From assembly GCA_016935035.1 (NCBI GenBank), contig JAFGRR010000349.1, positions 1 through 28,761 of the forward strand: 28,761 nucleotides of DNA, in the 5' to 3' direction. The translations under genes were made by a program, and so were the position numbers. Each line of letters begins with the position of its first letter. Positions within the stretch are counted from its first letter, which is position 1. Positions 1-9,543 of this stretch are shown in pieces. This DNA comes from Phycisphaerae bacterium (GTDB taxonomy: Bacteria; Planctomycetota; Phycisphaerae; UBA1845; Fen-1342). The notes beneath the pieces were generated by a model. It did not search any database. It saw only the letters and a program-made list of their open reading frames with translations, and had not been told where the DNA came from.

Positions 1-917
1 CGCTTGCCCTTGTTGCGCCAGACCTTCGACCGGTCGAACCAGGGAAAGAGCGCCCCCACCGTAAACAGTCCGATCGCTTCGCTCAAGGAGTGGTTGTTAC
101 GAATCGATCGTGAGAACGCGATGTAGTGTTCGATGCGCTGAGCCTGCCTGTAGACTGACGCCGCGATCCGCGCGTAGCGCTCAGCATCAATCACGCCGGC
201 GTCGGTCGCCGCGCGCAGCAGAAACATCCACGCCATCAGGCGAAACGTCGTTTCCTGACCACAGGCCCACTGCACTCCCGACCCCGGCGGGTTCGACTCG
301 ATCCACTCGTCGATCAGATCCAGCCCAAGGGTCAGCCACGATGTGTCGGCGGTCAAGCCGTAGGCTCTCACCAGGTCAAAGCAAAAGGCAAAACGGCTCG
401 CCTCCCAGACGAATTTCATGTCCGACAGGCTTGGATCAAACTGCGTATAGCGGCGCCAGTGACGGTTGCGCGGCCAATGGACGCCGTCTTGCGGATCGAG
501 ATGCCAGTTGATCGGCCGTCCGAGTTCGTAATCCCGCGTACTGAAGAACCGGACGACGCCGGCCTTCAATCGCCCAGTACGGGCCAGCAACTCCTGCCGC
601 CGACGGGCGCTGACCAAGGGCCCGAGCGCCTCGCTCGCCTCTTTGACATGCGTCAGATTGAAGAAGAACGGCGGTCGGTCCGCGTGGTGCGCCCGCAGCA
701 AATCCTGTGGACTCAGATTGTCCCTCAGGTGTCCCCGGAGTTGCTCAACACCAAATGGCGTAGCCCGGTCAAGCCACTCAATGTAGCCGCTCCTCGCCTT
801 AACCGCGTTGACGATACGCTTGAAGGCGGTTCGCGGGCCCAGGGATTGAATTGTCCGGATTATCGTCCGGGGATTCACGTCCACCGACTCCTGACTAACC
901 CCAGCCTGGTCCGGCAT
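1..917 (-). CDS. heparinase II/III family protein (3' end beyond window)
   Basis: About 305 residues are visible, running off the left edge of the window, so the C-terminal catalytic and beta-sandwich part is missing. The visible part matches the alpha-helical N-terminal half of heparinase II/III-like polysaccharide lyases. It has the family's INWHLDPQDGVHWPRN segment (about residues 143-158) and, near the edge, a NNHSLSEAIGLFTVGALFPWF stretch of the family type. I see no signal peptide. The start is the ATG at 917, because an in-frame TGA lies directly upstream. It follows the bidomain oxidoreductase gene by 48 bases on the same strand. That pair is common in exopolysaccharide clusters, so the protein may trim or edit the polymer. 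Substrate specificity cannot be read from this fragment. Confidence 0.88.
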   Translation of the reverse strand, partial: MPDQAGVSQESVDVNPRTIIRTIQSLGPRTAFKRIVNAVKARSGYIEWLDRATPFGVEQLRGHLRDNLSPQDLLRAHHADRPPFFFNLTHVKEASEALGPLVSARRRQELLARTGRLKAGVVRFFSTRDYELGRPINWHLDPQDGVHWPRNRHWRRYTQFDPSLSDMKFVWEASRFAFCFDLVRAYGLTADTSWLTLGLDLIDEWIESNPPGSGVQWACGQETTFRLMAWMFLLRAATDAGVIDAERYARIAASVYRQAQRIEHYIAFSRSIRNNHSLSEAIGLFTVGALFPWFDRSKVWRNKGK

Positions 918-965
918 TCACCCGTCGTCTAATCCACCGGACGGAACTGCTCTGGTGTTGTTGAC

Positions 966-3113
966 TCAGCTTATGTCAATAATTCGTCCGCTGCGTGAGG
1001 ACTCCATGGCCGCAAACGTCGCGCTCATGACATTCTCGATCTCGTCGAACGGAATCACCGGTGGACCACCGCGCGCTATCGTGTCGATGAAACGCCTGAA
1101 TTCCTCGGTGTGTCCCTTGTCCATTCGCCAGAGTTTCATCTTCGAGAAGCCGCCGTAGCCGCAGCCCGCGAGTGCGCGGAAATTGTCGAGCCGCAGGCAC
1201 TTGCCATCGCCGAACACCTCCAGCGTTTCCTTCGGGTAGCTCTTGTGGCCATTGCCAAAGTAGTGCAGTGTCCCCATTGAGCCATCGGCGAACGTCAGCG
1301 TGATCGTCATCTTGTCGTCGCGAATCGCCAGCGCCGGCGACTCGCCGATGCGCGTGGCGACTACGCGGACCACCGGTGCTCCCACCAGGAACATCATCAG
1401 ATCGATCCAGTGGCACCCCTCGCCGATGATGCGGCCGCCGCCGATCTTCGGATCGTGCAGCCAGACCTCCGGCGGGATGACGCTCGCGTTCACCATCATG
1501 CTCATAGTCACGGGCTCGGTACGTCCCGCGAGCAGCTTCTTTATGCGTTCGGCGTGCGGCGAGAACCGTCGATTGAAACCAACCAGCAGTTGCCGCCCGC
1601 CCGCCTGCTCGAGCGTCTCCCGAATGGTGGTCAGTTGTTCACGCTCAAGACACAGAGGCTTCTCGACGAAAACATGCTTGCCCGCCTTCAACGCCTCCAG
1701 CACCATCGGTGCGTGCAGATCGTGTCTGGTGAACACGAACACCGTGTTGATCTCGGGCGTGTCCAGAAGCGTGCGATAGTCAGTAGTGACCTTCTGGAAA
1801 CCGAACTTCCGGCCCGCATGAGCACCAGCCACGGGGTCGATGTCGGCAATGCACGCCAGACGCGCGTCAGTCTTCGACAAGCGCGGCAGCGCGGTCATCT
1901 TCGCGAAGTTGCCCGCGCCTATCACGCCAATCACCGCTTTACCGGCCGGCTTGCTGGAGGCTGGACTGACCGGCAACGTAAGCGTCGTATCGCGCGTCAC
2001 GGGAGCTTTGGGGTAGGTCAGCACGAGCCCAAGCACCTCGCGGTTGCCGATGAGTGTGCGGTAGGCCTCGGCGGCGTTGGCATGCTCGATACGTTTGCTG
2101 ATTAGCGCGTCCACATTCAGTTGTTTTGACGCAAGCAGTTCGAGGATGGCCTCGAAATTGCGTTGTTCGGTCCAGCGCACATAGCCGAACGGGTAGTCAT
2201 GCCCGGCTTGCTCGTACCCCGAGTCGTATCGGCCAGGGCCGTACGAACAGGAGACCTGGAACGACAGTTCCTTCTGATAAAAGTCTGCGCGGTTGAGATT
2301 GAGCCCGACCACGCCGACCAGCACGATACGCCCCCGCTTTCGACACATGTTGGCAGCCTGCTTGACGATGTCGTGGCTTTTCGCGGACGCAGTGATGATG
2401 ACGCCGTCCACGCCGGTGCCACCCGAGTAGGCAAGCGCCGCCGCAACAGGGTCGGCCCCATTGGCCAGATCAACTGTTTCGACACCGAACTCGCGCGCCA
2501 ACGTCGACTTGGCGGCATCCGGATCAATACCGAGCACCCGACAGCCGTTGGCCCGAAGCATCTGAGCCGTCATCAACCCAATCAGCCCCAGTCCCACAAC
2601 CACGATGCACTCGCCCAGCGTCGGCTCGATCAATCGGCAACCCTGGAGTCCGATCGACCCCAGCACTGTGAACGCCGCCTGCTCGTCCGTCACCCCCACC
2701 GGTATTCGAGCGCACAGGTTCTTTGGCACGCAGACCATCTCCGCATGCGCGCCATTGCTCACCACCCGATCGCCGACCTTGAAAGCTGAAACGCCGTCGC
2801 CAGCCTCCACTACCTCGCCGGCGTTGCAGTAGCCCAACGGCAGCGGCTCGTCCAATCGCGAGAACACCGCATCCAGCGTCGGCAGCAGACCATCGGCCTT
2901 GATCTTATCCAGCACCTGCCGAACTTTGTCCGGCTGCGAGCGGGCCTTCGCGATCAGGCTGCCCTTGCCGAACTCCACCAGCATTCGCTCGGTCCCCGCC
3001 GAAATCAGCGTGGCACGTGTGCGGATAAGCAAATGCCCGGGCCGCGTAAGCGGGCAGGGCACATCGGCTACCTCAACTTCGCCGGTTCGAAGATGCTGCA
3101 AGACCTGTTTCAT
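966..3113 (-). CDS. bidomain oxidoreductase: zinc-type MDR dehydrogenase fused to Gfo/Idh/MocA
   Basis: A 715-residue protein with two NAD(P)-binding oxidoreductase units. Residues 1 to about 365 are an MDR (alcohol dehydrogenase-like) unit with a Rossmann motif VVGLGLIG near 172-179. Residues about 390-715 are a Gfo/Idh/MocA unit with GVIGAGNFAK near 396-405 and the family's EKP motif (FVEKPLC) near 482-488. Such fusions sit next to heparinase II/III genes in polysaccharide loci, as here, and are presumed to oxidise or reduce a sugar intermediate; the substrate is unknown. I chose ATG 3113 because AGAGGTGA lies just upstream and the protein begins MKQVLQHL, typical of the family. The reading frame is open to an ATG at 3206, but those 31 extra residues look untranslated. 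It lies 131 bases after the MBOAT gene. Confidence 0.92.
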   Translation of the reverse strand: MKQVLQHLRTGEVEVADVPCPLTRPGHLLIRTRATLISAGTERMLVEFGKGSLIAKARSQPDKVRQVLDKIKADGLLPTLDAVFSRLDEPLPLGYCNAGEVVEAGDGVSAFKVGDRVVSNGAHAEMVCVPKNLCARIPVGVTDEQAAFTVLGSIGLQGCRLIEPTLGECIVVVGLGLIGLMTAQMLRANGCRVLGIDPDAAKSTLAREFGVETVDLANGADPVAAALAYSGGTGVDGVIITASAKSHDIVKQAANMCRKRGRIVLVGVVGLNLNRADFYQKELSFQVSCSYGPGRYDSGYEQAGHDYPFGYVRWTEQRNFEAILELLASKQLNVDALISKRIEHANAAEAYRTLIGNREVLGLVLTYPKAPVTRDTTLTLPVSPASSKPAGKAVIGVIGAGNFAKMTALPRLSKTDARLACIADIDPVAGAHAGRKFGFQKVTTDYRTLLDTPEINTVFVFTRHDLHAPMVLEALKAGKHVFVEKPLCLEREQLTTIRETLEQAGGRQLLVGFNRRFSPHAERIKKLLAGRTEPVTMSMMVNASVIPPEVWLHDPKIGGGRIIGEGCHWIDLMMFLVGAPVVRVVATRIGESPALAIRDDKMTITLTFADGSMGTLHYFGNGHKSYPKETLEVFGDGKCLRLDNFRALAGCGYGGFSKMKLWRMDKGHTEEFRRFIDTIARGGPPVIPFDEIENVMSATFAAMESSRSGRIIDIS

Positions 3114-3244
3114 CGCGTCACCTCTGCTACTGATCATGGACACATGCCAGACCAGCCTGATCCTGTCGCTTGGCCACCAGGCACGGCCCTGGAATGTGTG
3201 TGACATCCGCTGGGCCAGCTACCCACCTTTATGCGGCCGCTGGA

Positions 3245-4705
3245 TCAGAACTGGAAGTAGACGAAATCCACTCTCTCTGAAGGCCATAGGGCAAACAGTG
3301 CCAGGATGACTACGAAATAGACCGCGAGCTGCATTGGCCGCGTCATCTGATCGAGTTTTCTGGCCAGGGTGCCGACGCGATAGGACCAAGCGTGGAAGAC
3401 CACGAAGAGGCCTATCATCCCGACTGCGAGGAAGGGATTGACGGTACCCAGGCCGAGCGCGCCGACACTGAAATCAAAATCGAACAACACGTACTTCTTG
3501 ATGCAGTACAACAGGTCGCTGATGTTCTGGGAGCGGAACACCGCCATGCTCAAGAAGATGAAGTACTGGCAGATCGTCCAGCGCATGATCTTGACGACCA
3601 ACGGCGTGCGTTTGGGTGCGACCACCTCGCCGGACTTGGACTTGCGCTTTCGGCCGCCAATACCGAAAACGCGTTCGATGGACAGGAAGATTCCCTGATA
3701 CACCCCCCAGAGTACGAAGTTCCAGCCGGCACCGTGCCACAGGCCTGCCAGAGTCATGGTGAGCATGAGGTTGCGGTACGCGTTAATCGCTCCGTGCCGG
3801 TTGCCGCCGAGCGGGATGTAGAGATAGTCGCGCAGCCAAGAGGCCAGGGAGATATGCCAGCGCCGCCAGAAATCGGAGATGCTCTGGGCCGCGAACGGGA
3901 AGTTGAAGTTGATCGGAATGTCGAAGCCCAGCATTCGACAGACTCCACGCGCCATATCAGTGTAGCCGGCGAAGTCACAGTACACTTGAATCCCGAAGGC
4001 GAGTGCCCCGAGCCAGATCAGGATGCTGGGTAGACCCTGGGGCGATTTGAATATCGTGTCCGTAAGGGCGGCGATGTGATCGGCGATAAGTACCTTTTTT
4101 ACCAGCCCACTTAAAAACAGGTGACAGCCGCTTCTAAGGTTCTCCGCCCGGAGGCTCTTGACCGAATATAGTTGCGGAAGAAACTCGGTACTGCGGAGGA
4201 TCGGGCCGGCCACCAACTGCGGAAAGAACGCCACGTACAGGGCAAAGCGGATGAAAGACTTCTCGGGCGGCGTGTCGCCGCGAAAGACATCGATACTGTA
4301 GCTCATGGACTGGAACGTATAGAAGGAGATACCCACGGGAAGGGTCAGCTGCACCGTGGGGAGCACGGCCTCCAGGCCGACCCAGATGAAGACGGCATTC
4401 ATCGAGTCGACGAAGAAATTGAAGTACTTGAAGACCGCCAGCAGGCCAAGGTTGGTCACGCAGCTCATAACGAGCCACGGGACGCGTCCTCGGCGCGACT
4501 TTGCATGGCCCATGCCTAGACCGGCGACGTAGTCGTTCAGTGTCGAGAACAGGATTAGGAGGATGAAGACAGGGTTCCACGACATGTAGAACACGTAGCT
4601 GGCCAGCAGCAACATCACTGACTGCAGTGTGTTGGTGCGGGCCAAGACGATCCCGGCCATGACGACCAACATCAAAATCAGGAATTCGGGTGTCTGGAAG
4701 AGCAT
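3245..4705 (-). CDS. MBOAT family O-acyltransferase (AlgI-like)
   Basis: A 486-residue multi-pass membrane protein of the MBOAT/AlgI family, which passes acetyl groups across the membrane to extracytoplasmic polysaccharides. Visible signatures are DFWRRWHISL (about 278-287), RDYLYIPLGGNRHG (about 292-305) and GLWHGAGWN with the presumed catalytic His324. It has the usual pattern of many hydrophobic segments from residue 8 to the C-terminus, and its length is normal for the family. The ATG at 4705 starts 12 bases after the stop of the upstream SGNH-like gene, so the two are almost certainly co-transcribed. In AlgI/AlgJ/AlgX-type systems an MBOAT pairs with an SGNH protein that completes the transfer, which matches this arrangement. 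The acceptor is presumably the polymer made by this locus. Confidence 0.95.
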   Translation of the reverse strand: MLFQTPEFLILMLVVMAGIVLARTNTLQSVMLLLASYVFYMSWNPVFILLILFSTLNDYVAGLGMGHAKSRRGRVPWLVMSCVTNLGLLAVFKYFNFFVDSMNAVFIWVGLEAVLPTVQLTLPVGISFYTFQSMSYSIDVFRGDTPPEKSFIRFALYVAFFPQLVAGPILRSTEFLPQLYSVKSLRAENLRSGCHLFLSGLVKKVLIADHIAALTDTIFKSPQGLPSILIWLGALAFGIQVYCDFAGYTDMARGVCRMLGFDIPINFNFPFAAQSISDFWRRWHISLASWLRDYLYIPLGGNRHGAINAYRNLMLTMTLAGLWHGAGWNFVLWGVYQGIFLSIERVFGIGGRKRKSKSGEVVAPKRTPLVVKIMRWTICQYFIFLSMAVFRSQNISDLLYCIKKYVLFDFDFSVGALGLGTVNPFLAVGMIGLFVVFHAWSYRVGTLARKLDQMTRPMQLAVYFVVILALFALWPSERVDFVYFQF

Positions 4706-4717
4706 GCACGAACCTGC

Positions 4718-5794
4718 CTAGTCTCGAGATGAAGCGTCCAGGATGGCCTGTCCCAGCGCGGCGGACCAAGTCGCGCGCCCGGGCTCGAAAGGGTGTCCGG
4801 GATCAGAGAACTCGTCCGCCGCCAGTAGCCCGGAGTGATCGACGAACACTGCGCCGGTCTCCTCTGCCGCTTCGGAGAGTGCCTCGGTCGCGCGGGCCCG
4901 TAGATCATTGTCGAGCAGCGCGGTGAACTCGGGATGAACCGGCGCTAAGACAATGAGCACTTGACAATCGGCCTTCTGCAGGTATCGGACCATCTGTTTG
5001 AAAATCGCCATCATCTCTGGCAGATCACCTCCGGACCTACCGGCAAAGGCGGCCAGTTGCCGGGCGATGCCGCGATCCATGGCCGCCTGCGATACGGTCT
5101 TTCTGCGAATCCACGGGGCCTTGTAGTTGGTCGTGTAGCCCTCGTACCGCAGGTCGGCGCGGGAGACCTCCCGCAGAAAGGCGTCGAGCGCTCCCGGCGG
5201 CAATGAGCGAAAGGTCAGCAGATCTTGGATCCGGGAGGCGTTCAACACTCCCCACTCGTGCTCGCTGAAGAGCGGCTCAAAAAAGCTATGGTCTGCGTCG
5301 GGAAGGAAGTGCCACCAGCCGGCTATTGTCAACCTGTCATCTGGAATCGGATTGGGCAGCGGGGTAGTCACGGAACCGAAGTCGGCGCTGATTACGACAA
5401 GTGACGGCCTAGCCTCTGCCACCGCGGGGAGAATGAGCAGGAACTCGCGGGGCGTGGCCCCCGTCCACGAGAGGTTGTAGCTCTGGCGTTCATCGGTCAG
5501 CATGCCGTCGATCACAGAAGCATCAATCCCCTCAAGCACGACGCTGGAGCCCAGGATGCAAACGTCGCCGTGATGTCCGGATGATGCCTGATCATCCAGG
5601 AATGACTTGATCGCCACGATGCGTTTCAGGCCCTGGGGGATGACATGCCATTTGGCGACAACAAGATAGGACACCAACAGGTATGCCCCGAAGGCAAGTG
5701 CTACGATCAACGCGACATCCACAAGACTGGCGACCGCCCGGAGATTCTCACTGCGGGCTACTCTGCTTTCGTCCACGAGGGCGACTTCTCCCAT
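4718..5794 (-). CDS. SGNH-hydrolase-like membrane-anchored protein, partner of the MBOAT
   Basis: A 358-residue protein with one hydrophobic N-terminal segment (about 25-48) and a soluble domain presumably outside the membrane. The first SGNH block reads LGSSVVLEGID, with Gly82-Ser83-Ser84 in place of GDS, as in DltD-type proteins. The C-terminal block contains SDPGHPFEPG, giving a plausible Asp331/His334 pair. With the MBOAT gene 12 bases downstream, the likely role is transfer or removal of acyl groups on the exopolysaccharide. The ATG at 5794 is preceded by AAAGGTG. I cannot assign it to a named family beyond SGNH-like, and overall similarity to AlgX/AlgJ is not obvious by eye. The function is therefore an inference from motif and position. 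Confidence 0.75.
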   Translation of the reverse strand: MGEVALVDESRVARSENLRAVASLVDVALIVALAFGAYLLVSYLVVAKWHVIPQGLKRIVAIKSFLDDQASSGHHGDVCILGSSVVLEGIDASVIDGMLTDERQSYNLSWTGATPREFLLILPAVAEARPSLVVISADFGSVTTPLPNPIPDDRLTIAGWWHFLPDADHSFFEPLFSEHEWGVLNASRIQDLLTFRSLPPGALDAFLREVSRADLRYEGYTTNYKAPWIRRKTVSQAAMDRGIARQLAAFAGRSGGDLPEMMAIFKQMVRYLQKADCQVLIVLAPVHPEFTALLDNDLRARATEALSEAAEETGAVFVDHSGLLAADEFSDPGHPFEPGRATWSAALGQAILDASSRD

Positions 5795-5855
5795 GAAACA
5801 CCTTTCTTACCAGCCCGTTCCTGCGCGGGACCCGCAAGGTGCGAGGGCCGCGGGT

Positions 5856-6755
5856 CTACGGCTGCCCGCGCAGCGGCACCTCGACGGCGGCCACTTCCGC
5901 CAGACGGTCCCGCAACAGCCGGGCATCTTCCTCATTGATCACTTCTTCCCCTTCCGCGGGGACGATTGCAGTATAGCTCTTCGTGAAGGTCTTGATCCCG
6001 TACGCGAGCGGGCGCGGCGCGAGCGTGACCAACCCCAGAAAAGTCTTCGCAATCATGCCCCGGTGAAACCCGTTCCGCATGAGTGATTTGGCGCGATCCC
6101 AGACCGCCAGGGTTTGCTTCCGAAAGGTCCGGGTATGTCCGACATAACGATAGACGTACAGCAGATCCTGCACGTTACCGAACGTGCTTTCCCGATACGA
6201 GCGCAGGTAGAGGTCGAAGCTCGTGGAGAGCAGCGCCCGCGGGTCCACATGCCACCGCTGCCACCACTCTGTCTTGCCTACCAACGCGCCGTAGGTCATC
6301 GGGTACCGTATCGTCGGCATCCGCTTGATCGCCGCGTCGTCGGTCACCGGACGCCGCGTGGTCACCGGGTTGAGATTAAGGTCAGTCTGAATCGTACCAC
6401 AGCCAAGCACGTCAATGGCCGGGTTGGCCTCCAACGCGTTGACTTGTCTCTCCAAACGCTCGGGGAATATGATGTCATCGGCGTCCATGCGGGCGATCCA
6501 CTTGCCGCGGGCCATGTCGATGGCCCGGTTGACCGTCACTGGATGCCGACGGTTGCGATCGTTGCGCGCAAGACGCACGCGCGAATCGTCGATCCGTTGC
6601 AGGTATTCCCACGAGCCATCCGTCGAGGCGTCGTCCACCGCGATAAGTTCCCAGTCCGTGAGGCTCTGCGCAAACACCGACCTCACGGCCTCTTCGAGAA
6701 ACCTGATTGCGTTGTACACAGGGAATACGATGCTAACCGTTGGTATCTTGCTCAT
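5856..6755 (-). CDS. glycosyltransferase family 2
   Basis: A 299-residue GT-A fold glycosyltransferase. It opens with TVSIVFPVYNAIRFLEEAV, has the nucleotide-binding Asp pair VDDAS (Asp41-Asp42) and the metal-binding DAD triad (Asp91-Asp93) in WIARMDADDIIFPERL. No transmembrane helix is evident, so it should work at the cytoplasmic face, adding a sugar to the lipid-linked repeat unit. Donor and acceptor cannot be deduced. Its ATG overlaps the TGA of the GT4 gene (ATGA, 6752-6755), which suggests translational coupling with that gene; on this strand GT2 is the downstream member. A 61-base gap separates it from the SGNH-like gene. Confidence 0.93.
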   Translation of the reverse strand: MSKIPTVSIVFPVYNAIRFLEEAVRSVFAQSLTDWELIAVDDASTDGSWEYLQRIDDSRVRLARNDRNRRHPVTVNRAIDMARGKWIARMDADDIIFPERLERQVNALEANPAIDVLGCGTIQTDLNLNPVTTRRPVTDDAAIKRMPTIRYPMTYGALVGKTEWWQRWHVDPRALLSTSFDLYLRSYRESTFGNVQDLLYVYRYVGHTRTFRKQTLAVWDRAKSLMRNGFHRGMIAKTFLGLVTLAPRPLAYGIKTFTKSYTAIVPAEGEEVINEEDARLLRDRLAEVAAVEVPLRGQP

Positions 6756-7945
6756 AGTGACGCCTGTTCCCTGCTGACGCGATTGACAATGGTGAGGGCT
6801 CTGTTGATCTGGTCCTCTATGCGGAAGCTTCTTCTGATATAGTCCTGCGCCCGTCGCCCCATCTCGGCAGCAGCCTCTGGATCATTGACAAATCGACCCA
6901 CGCACTCGGCCAGGCCCTCGTCGTCCTCTACATCGAAGAGAAGTCCAGTAACTTCAGGAAGAATCATGTCGAGAACGCCCCCCACCGGCGTCGCCGCCAT
7001 CGGTTTGGCCAAGGCCATGGACTCCACCACCGACCGGGGGTGCCCCTCTGAGTGTGTTGGTAAAACGATGATCGTGGCAGCCTTCATTACCTGCGGCATG
7101 TCGTGGCGCAAGCCTAACCACTCGACACGGTCCGCCACGCCGAGGCTATCCGCCAGGGCCTTGGTCTGCTGAAGATAGTGTTTGTTCTTGCCAATCGGTT
7201 GAAAGTCTCCTGCCAACCACAGCACGGCATCGTGCCCGGTGTCAAGGATGCGTCTGAGAGCGGCGATGGCGGTATGCTGTCCCTTGGTGCGCATGATGCC
7301 CGCGGGCACGAGGATGCGAACGGGCCGGTGGCTCTGCGGCAATGGCGCGTCGAGTTCGCGAGCGGACAGCGCAATCATCTCCTCCGTGTCGATCGGATTA
7401 TGCAACACGTGCATAATTCCACGATCGATGCCCGAGCATTGCAGCGCCGAACGGGTCGCATACGATACTGCAATAACCGCTGCACAGTGTCTTCTACAGA
7501 TCCACTTTCCATATTCCGGCACCATGTCCGGCGTGTACCAGCCCCGGAGATGAAGCACAAGCGGGATTCCCCGAAGACCCCAGATCGGCGTCGCCAGTAT
7601 CGCGCTCTTGAAGTTGTTCGTACAGACGACGGACGGCCTCAGATTACGCAGCACGGTGCAAAGTCGAGCGCGAACCTTCAGCAGATTGGGCACAGCCAAG
7701 GCCATTCGCCAAAGGCGATGCACTCGAGAGAACCCTTTTCCACCAACCACGGTCGCCCGCGCTTCCGGGCAGAGAACATGATAAGGGAGACCGGCTTCGC
7801 GAACCGCCTTGACGTAGGGTTCACACTCACCATATGGGTCCACCACGGAAACATCCGCGTGCGCGGAGAGCCGTCGGGCAAATTCCACGTCGCTGCGTGC
7901 CGCGCCGCCGTAGTGCGGCCTGAAGGAAAACATGACAATGTGCAT
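6752..7945 (-). CDS. glycosyltransferase family 4 (GT-B)
   Basis: A 397-residue GT-B glycosyltransferase. The N-terminal acceptor domain starts MHIVMFSFRPHYGGAARSDV, with the Gly-Gly loop typical of GT4. The C-terminal donor domain carries VPAGIMRTKGQHTAI and the EX7E motif, Glu300 and Glu308, in HSEGHPRSVVESMALAKP, followed by TPVGGVLDMI. It is presumed to be a retaining enzyme using a nucleotide-sugar donor on the cytoplasmic side. The start ATG shares one base with the TAA stop of the polymerase gene (TAATG), and its own stop overlaps the GT2 start, so three consecutive genes are translationally linked. Linkage and sugar specificity are not readable. Confidence 0.95.
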   Translation of the reverse strand: MHIVMFSFRPHYGGAARSDVEFARRLSAHADVSVVDPYGECEPYVKAVREAGLPYHVLCPEARATVVGGKGFSRVHRLWRMALAVPNLLKVRARLCTVLRNLRPSVVCTNNFKSAILATPIWGLRGIPLVLHLRGWYTPDMVPEYGKWICRRHCAAVIAVSYATRSALQCSGIDRGIMHVLHNPIDTEEMIALSARELDAPLPQSHRPVRILVPAGIMRTKGQHTAIAALRRILDTGHDAVLWLAGDFQPIGKNKHYLQQTKALADSLGVADRVEWLGLRHDMPQVMKAATIIVLPTHSEGHPRSVVESMALAKPMAATPVGGVLDMILPEVTGLLFDVEDDEGLAECVGRFVNDPEAAAEMGRRAQDYIRRSFRIEDQINRALTIVNRVSREQASL

Positions 7946-9504
7946 TATATGTGCCCGCTCCCACGGCCTACCCGGTCATGCCACACCACCGGCCCTGTTT
8001 GACGCGACGGGTACGCCGACTGAGGCGGCAAGGGCGCGACTGTCGGTAGGTCTACCCTTCGCCTCAGCCCAAACAAGCAGCTGAGCAGGTACACTGCGAT
8101 AACTGGCCAGAGCACGCTTCGCACAGCGGTCATCACGGTATACCGGGCCATTAGCGTCATGACAGGGATCAAGGCTGCGTGTGCCACTCCCCAGGTAAGC
8201 GAGGGGGCCGCGCGGGCCCGTTGTTGAATTTGCTTGGACAATAATCCCAGTGTAAACAAAGCCACCATGACACCGGGAAATCCGAAGTCGCAGTACAGAT
8301 CCGCCACTACAGTGGTTCCCGCGCCGGATTCCATGTTTCCGCGATTGATGATCGCAGTCAGGAAAGTGGCGCTGGTCACAAAGTTTGCGGGCAGCAGTCT
8401 TCGGGAGAACGGAATCAGTCCTGCCGCTGTGGTGATCTGGAGTTCGCCAAGGCGGTAGTTATACTCGGATGGAATCGTAGCCACAGCCGCGTGGAGAGTA
8501 CGCACACTGCCGCCAAAGTTCATCAGGCCCGTGTCCCAACTAATCTGGTGGGATTCCTCTCTGGCAGTCTGAATGAACGAAGAGACTGTCCGATCAGGGG
8601 ACCACCTCGCTACGCGAATGACACCCATGAAGAAGAGCCCCCCCACAATAATGCAAATCAGCACTTTGAAAGAGATCAGACGCACATATTCCGAGTACGC
8701 CGCGGCAACAAGCAGAGCCATCGTCACAAGTGTCGATCGATCGCCGAGAATGGCAAACCAGCCCACGAACAGTGCCAACCCTATTTTCGGAATCAGCCCG
8801 ATTTTCCACTTCCGCGTGAGCAGGGCCGCCGTGATGGTCAGCACCAGAAGACCCAGCCGAAGCAGCGTATCCGCCAGCAGAAACGTAATGTGGGCGCCGT
8901 ATTCACCGGGCGCGTACGTGTACACACCGCTAGAAATCACGTCTCCGACAAGCCGAGCCCAGGCTGCCAGGGCGACTGCTCCAGCCAGGAAGAGCACTGT
9001 ACCGATCCTCTTCCATGACATTAGAGCGGCCCGGTCAACGTTTGCCGGCCACTGGACGCAATTGTACCGATCGGCCGGAATGTTGAAACCGAGCGCAAAG
9101 CACGCAAGCCCGGCCGCGGTCATGGCCGCGGCATAGCACACCACCGATTGATCGTACCAGAGTGCATTCTCACTGGGCGCTAGACCGATCAACCAGAAGA
9201 GGGGATACGTTGTGTGAACGACCAAGTACCCGAGCATGAAGAGAATTTCCACTGATATCCAGTTCCTCGGCCGGGGACTGGTCGCGCGGTACAGGATCTG
9301 GATAACCATGACCGCCAATGCCAGGAACACGCAAAATCCCATGAACGGTCTGGACAACGCCGACGGCGCAAAGAGCGCGGCCGCAATCGAAAGGACGATG
9401 ATACACACGAGGAGTGCCGAGGCAGATCCTCGACTTACGCCCCTCGTAGTAATCACGCGAGCGGCAACTGGTCGCATCGTGTTCCTCGCAAAAAAGTCGG
9501 GCAT
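7945..9504 (-). CDS. Wzy-like polysaccharide polymerase (multi-pass membrane protein)
   Basis: A 519-residue very hydrophobic protein with roughly 11-13 membrane segments and a large central loop containing WFAILGDRSTLVTM, a motif reminiscent of O-antigen polymerase Wzy proteins. It sits in an operon with a flippase and glycosyltransferases. No other polymerase is visible, so assignment as the repeat-unit polymerase is the most economical reading. Wzy proteins are poorly conserved, so this rests on topology and context as much as on motif. I take the ATG at 9504; a TTG one codon upstream (9507) is possible. The acyltransferase gene ends 39 bases upstream, and the stop overlaps the GT4 start. 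Confidence 0.8.
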   Translation of the reverse strand: MPDFFARNTMRPVAARVITTRGVSRGSASALLVCIIVLSIAAALFAPSALSRPFMGFCVFLALAVMVIQILYRATSPRPRNWISVEILFMLGYLVVHTTYPLFWLIGLAPSENALWYDQSVVCYAAAMTAAGLACFALGFNIPADRYNCVQWPANVDRAALMSWKRIGTVLFLAGAVALAAWARLVGDVISSGVYTYAPGEYGAHITFLLADTLLRLGLLVLTITAALLTRKWKIGLIPKIGLALFVGWFAILGDRSTLVTMALLVAAAYSEYVRLISFKVLICIIVGGLFFMGVIRVARWSPDRTVSSFIQTAREESHQISWDTGLMNFGGSVRTLHAAVATIPSEYNYRLGELQITTAAGLIPFSRRLLPANFVTSATFLTAIINRGNMESGAGTTVVADLYCDFGFPGVMVALFTLGLLSKQIQQRARAAPSLTWGVAHAALIPVMTLMARYTVMTAVRSVLWPVIAVYLLSCLFGLRRRVDLPTVAPLPPQSAYPSRQTGPVVWHDRVGRGSGHI

Positions 9505-9543
9505 CAACTTCTGATGCAGGTCGGGTCGCCCGGCTGTCTGGAT

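Noticed and set aside
8451..8458. GGCGGTAG, the core of an ops/JUMPStart element, on the plus strand
   Set aside because: It lies inside the polymerase coding sequence and on the wrong strand for the operon; chance match.
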